Assembly (NCBI GenBank): GCA_023450535.1
Contig: JAEXGX010000290.1
Location: 1 to 6,601, forward strand
Length of the DNA: 6,601 bases
Direction of reading: 5' to 3'
From: Pseudomonadota bacterium
GTDB lineage: Bacteria; Desulfobacterota; Desulfovibrionia; Desulfovibrionales; Desulfovibrionaceae
Shown: piece after piece, positions 6,560 to 6,601 of the stretch
Position numbering within the stretch: the first letter of the stretch is position 1
How the letters are laid out: each line of letters opens with the position of its first letter
Program-made: the position numbers and the translations under genes
Notes under the pieces: generated by a model
Told to the model about the DNA's origin: nothing
Database searches by the model: none
The model's input: only the letters and a program-made list of their open reading frames with translations

Positions 6560-6601
6560 TGAAAAAAATATCTTGACCGCTGGCGGCGCACGCGTGAGTG
6601 T

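Noticed and set aside
6572..6601. A TTGACC -35-like box on the plus strand suggesting a divergent promoter
   Set aside because: No acceptable -10 box follows at 16-18 bases before the window ends, so there is no evidence of a divergent transcript here.
1..6601. A mobile, defence or otherwise exotic system
   Set aside because: All coding sequence is explained by four intact glucan-metabolism genes; there are no transposase motifs, terminal repeats, tRNA genes, CRISPR-like repeats or composition shifts.

Overview
The window is a compact cytoplasmic alpha-glucan (glycogen/polyglucose) storage locus. All four genes lie on the minus strand, so transcription runs from the right edge to the left. 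The high GC content, strong third-position GC bias and this gene combination (animal/fungal-type GT3 glycogen synthase, GT4 glycosyltransferase, GH57 amylase/transferase, bacterial glycogen debranching enzyme) suggest a Gram-negative anaerobe. My best guess is a sulfate reducer of the Desulfovibrio group, known to store polyglucose. That assignment rests on recall of gene content and was not tested by any search.

Layout in the direction of transcription: a 150-base leader (6601-6452) holds a plausible sigma70-type promoter, a dyad next to the predicted transcription start, and a strong Shine-Dalgarno site. It is followed by the debranching enzyme (6451-4331), a GT4 glycosyltransferase (preferred start 4286, alternative 4334, end 2949) and a GH57 enzyme (preferred start 2943, end 1624). 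These three genes are tightly packed and look like one operon, ended by a hairpin terminator at 1580-1602. After a 188-base gap comes a second transcription unit, the GT3 glycogen synthase. It starts at 1435 and runs off the left edge, with 478 codons visible.

Proposed joint function: GT3 (and possibly GT4) builds alpha-1,4-glucan from a nucleotide sugar. GH57 rearranges or hydrolyses alpha-1,4 chains, and the debranching enzyme removes alpha-1,6-linked glucose at branch points. No GlgC, GH13 branching enzyme or phosphorylase lies in the window. No RNA genes, mobile elements, CRISPR arrays or transfer scars were seen. The locus is best read as a well-formed non-canonical glycogen module, not as a new kind of system; the less explained parts are the paired synthase-type transferases and the small palindromes around the start sites.
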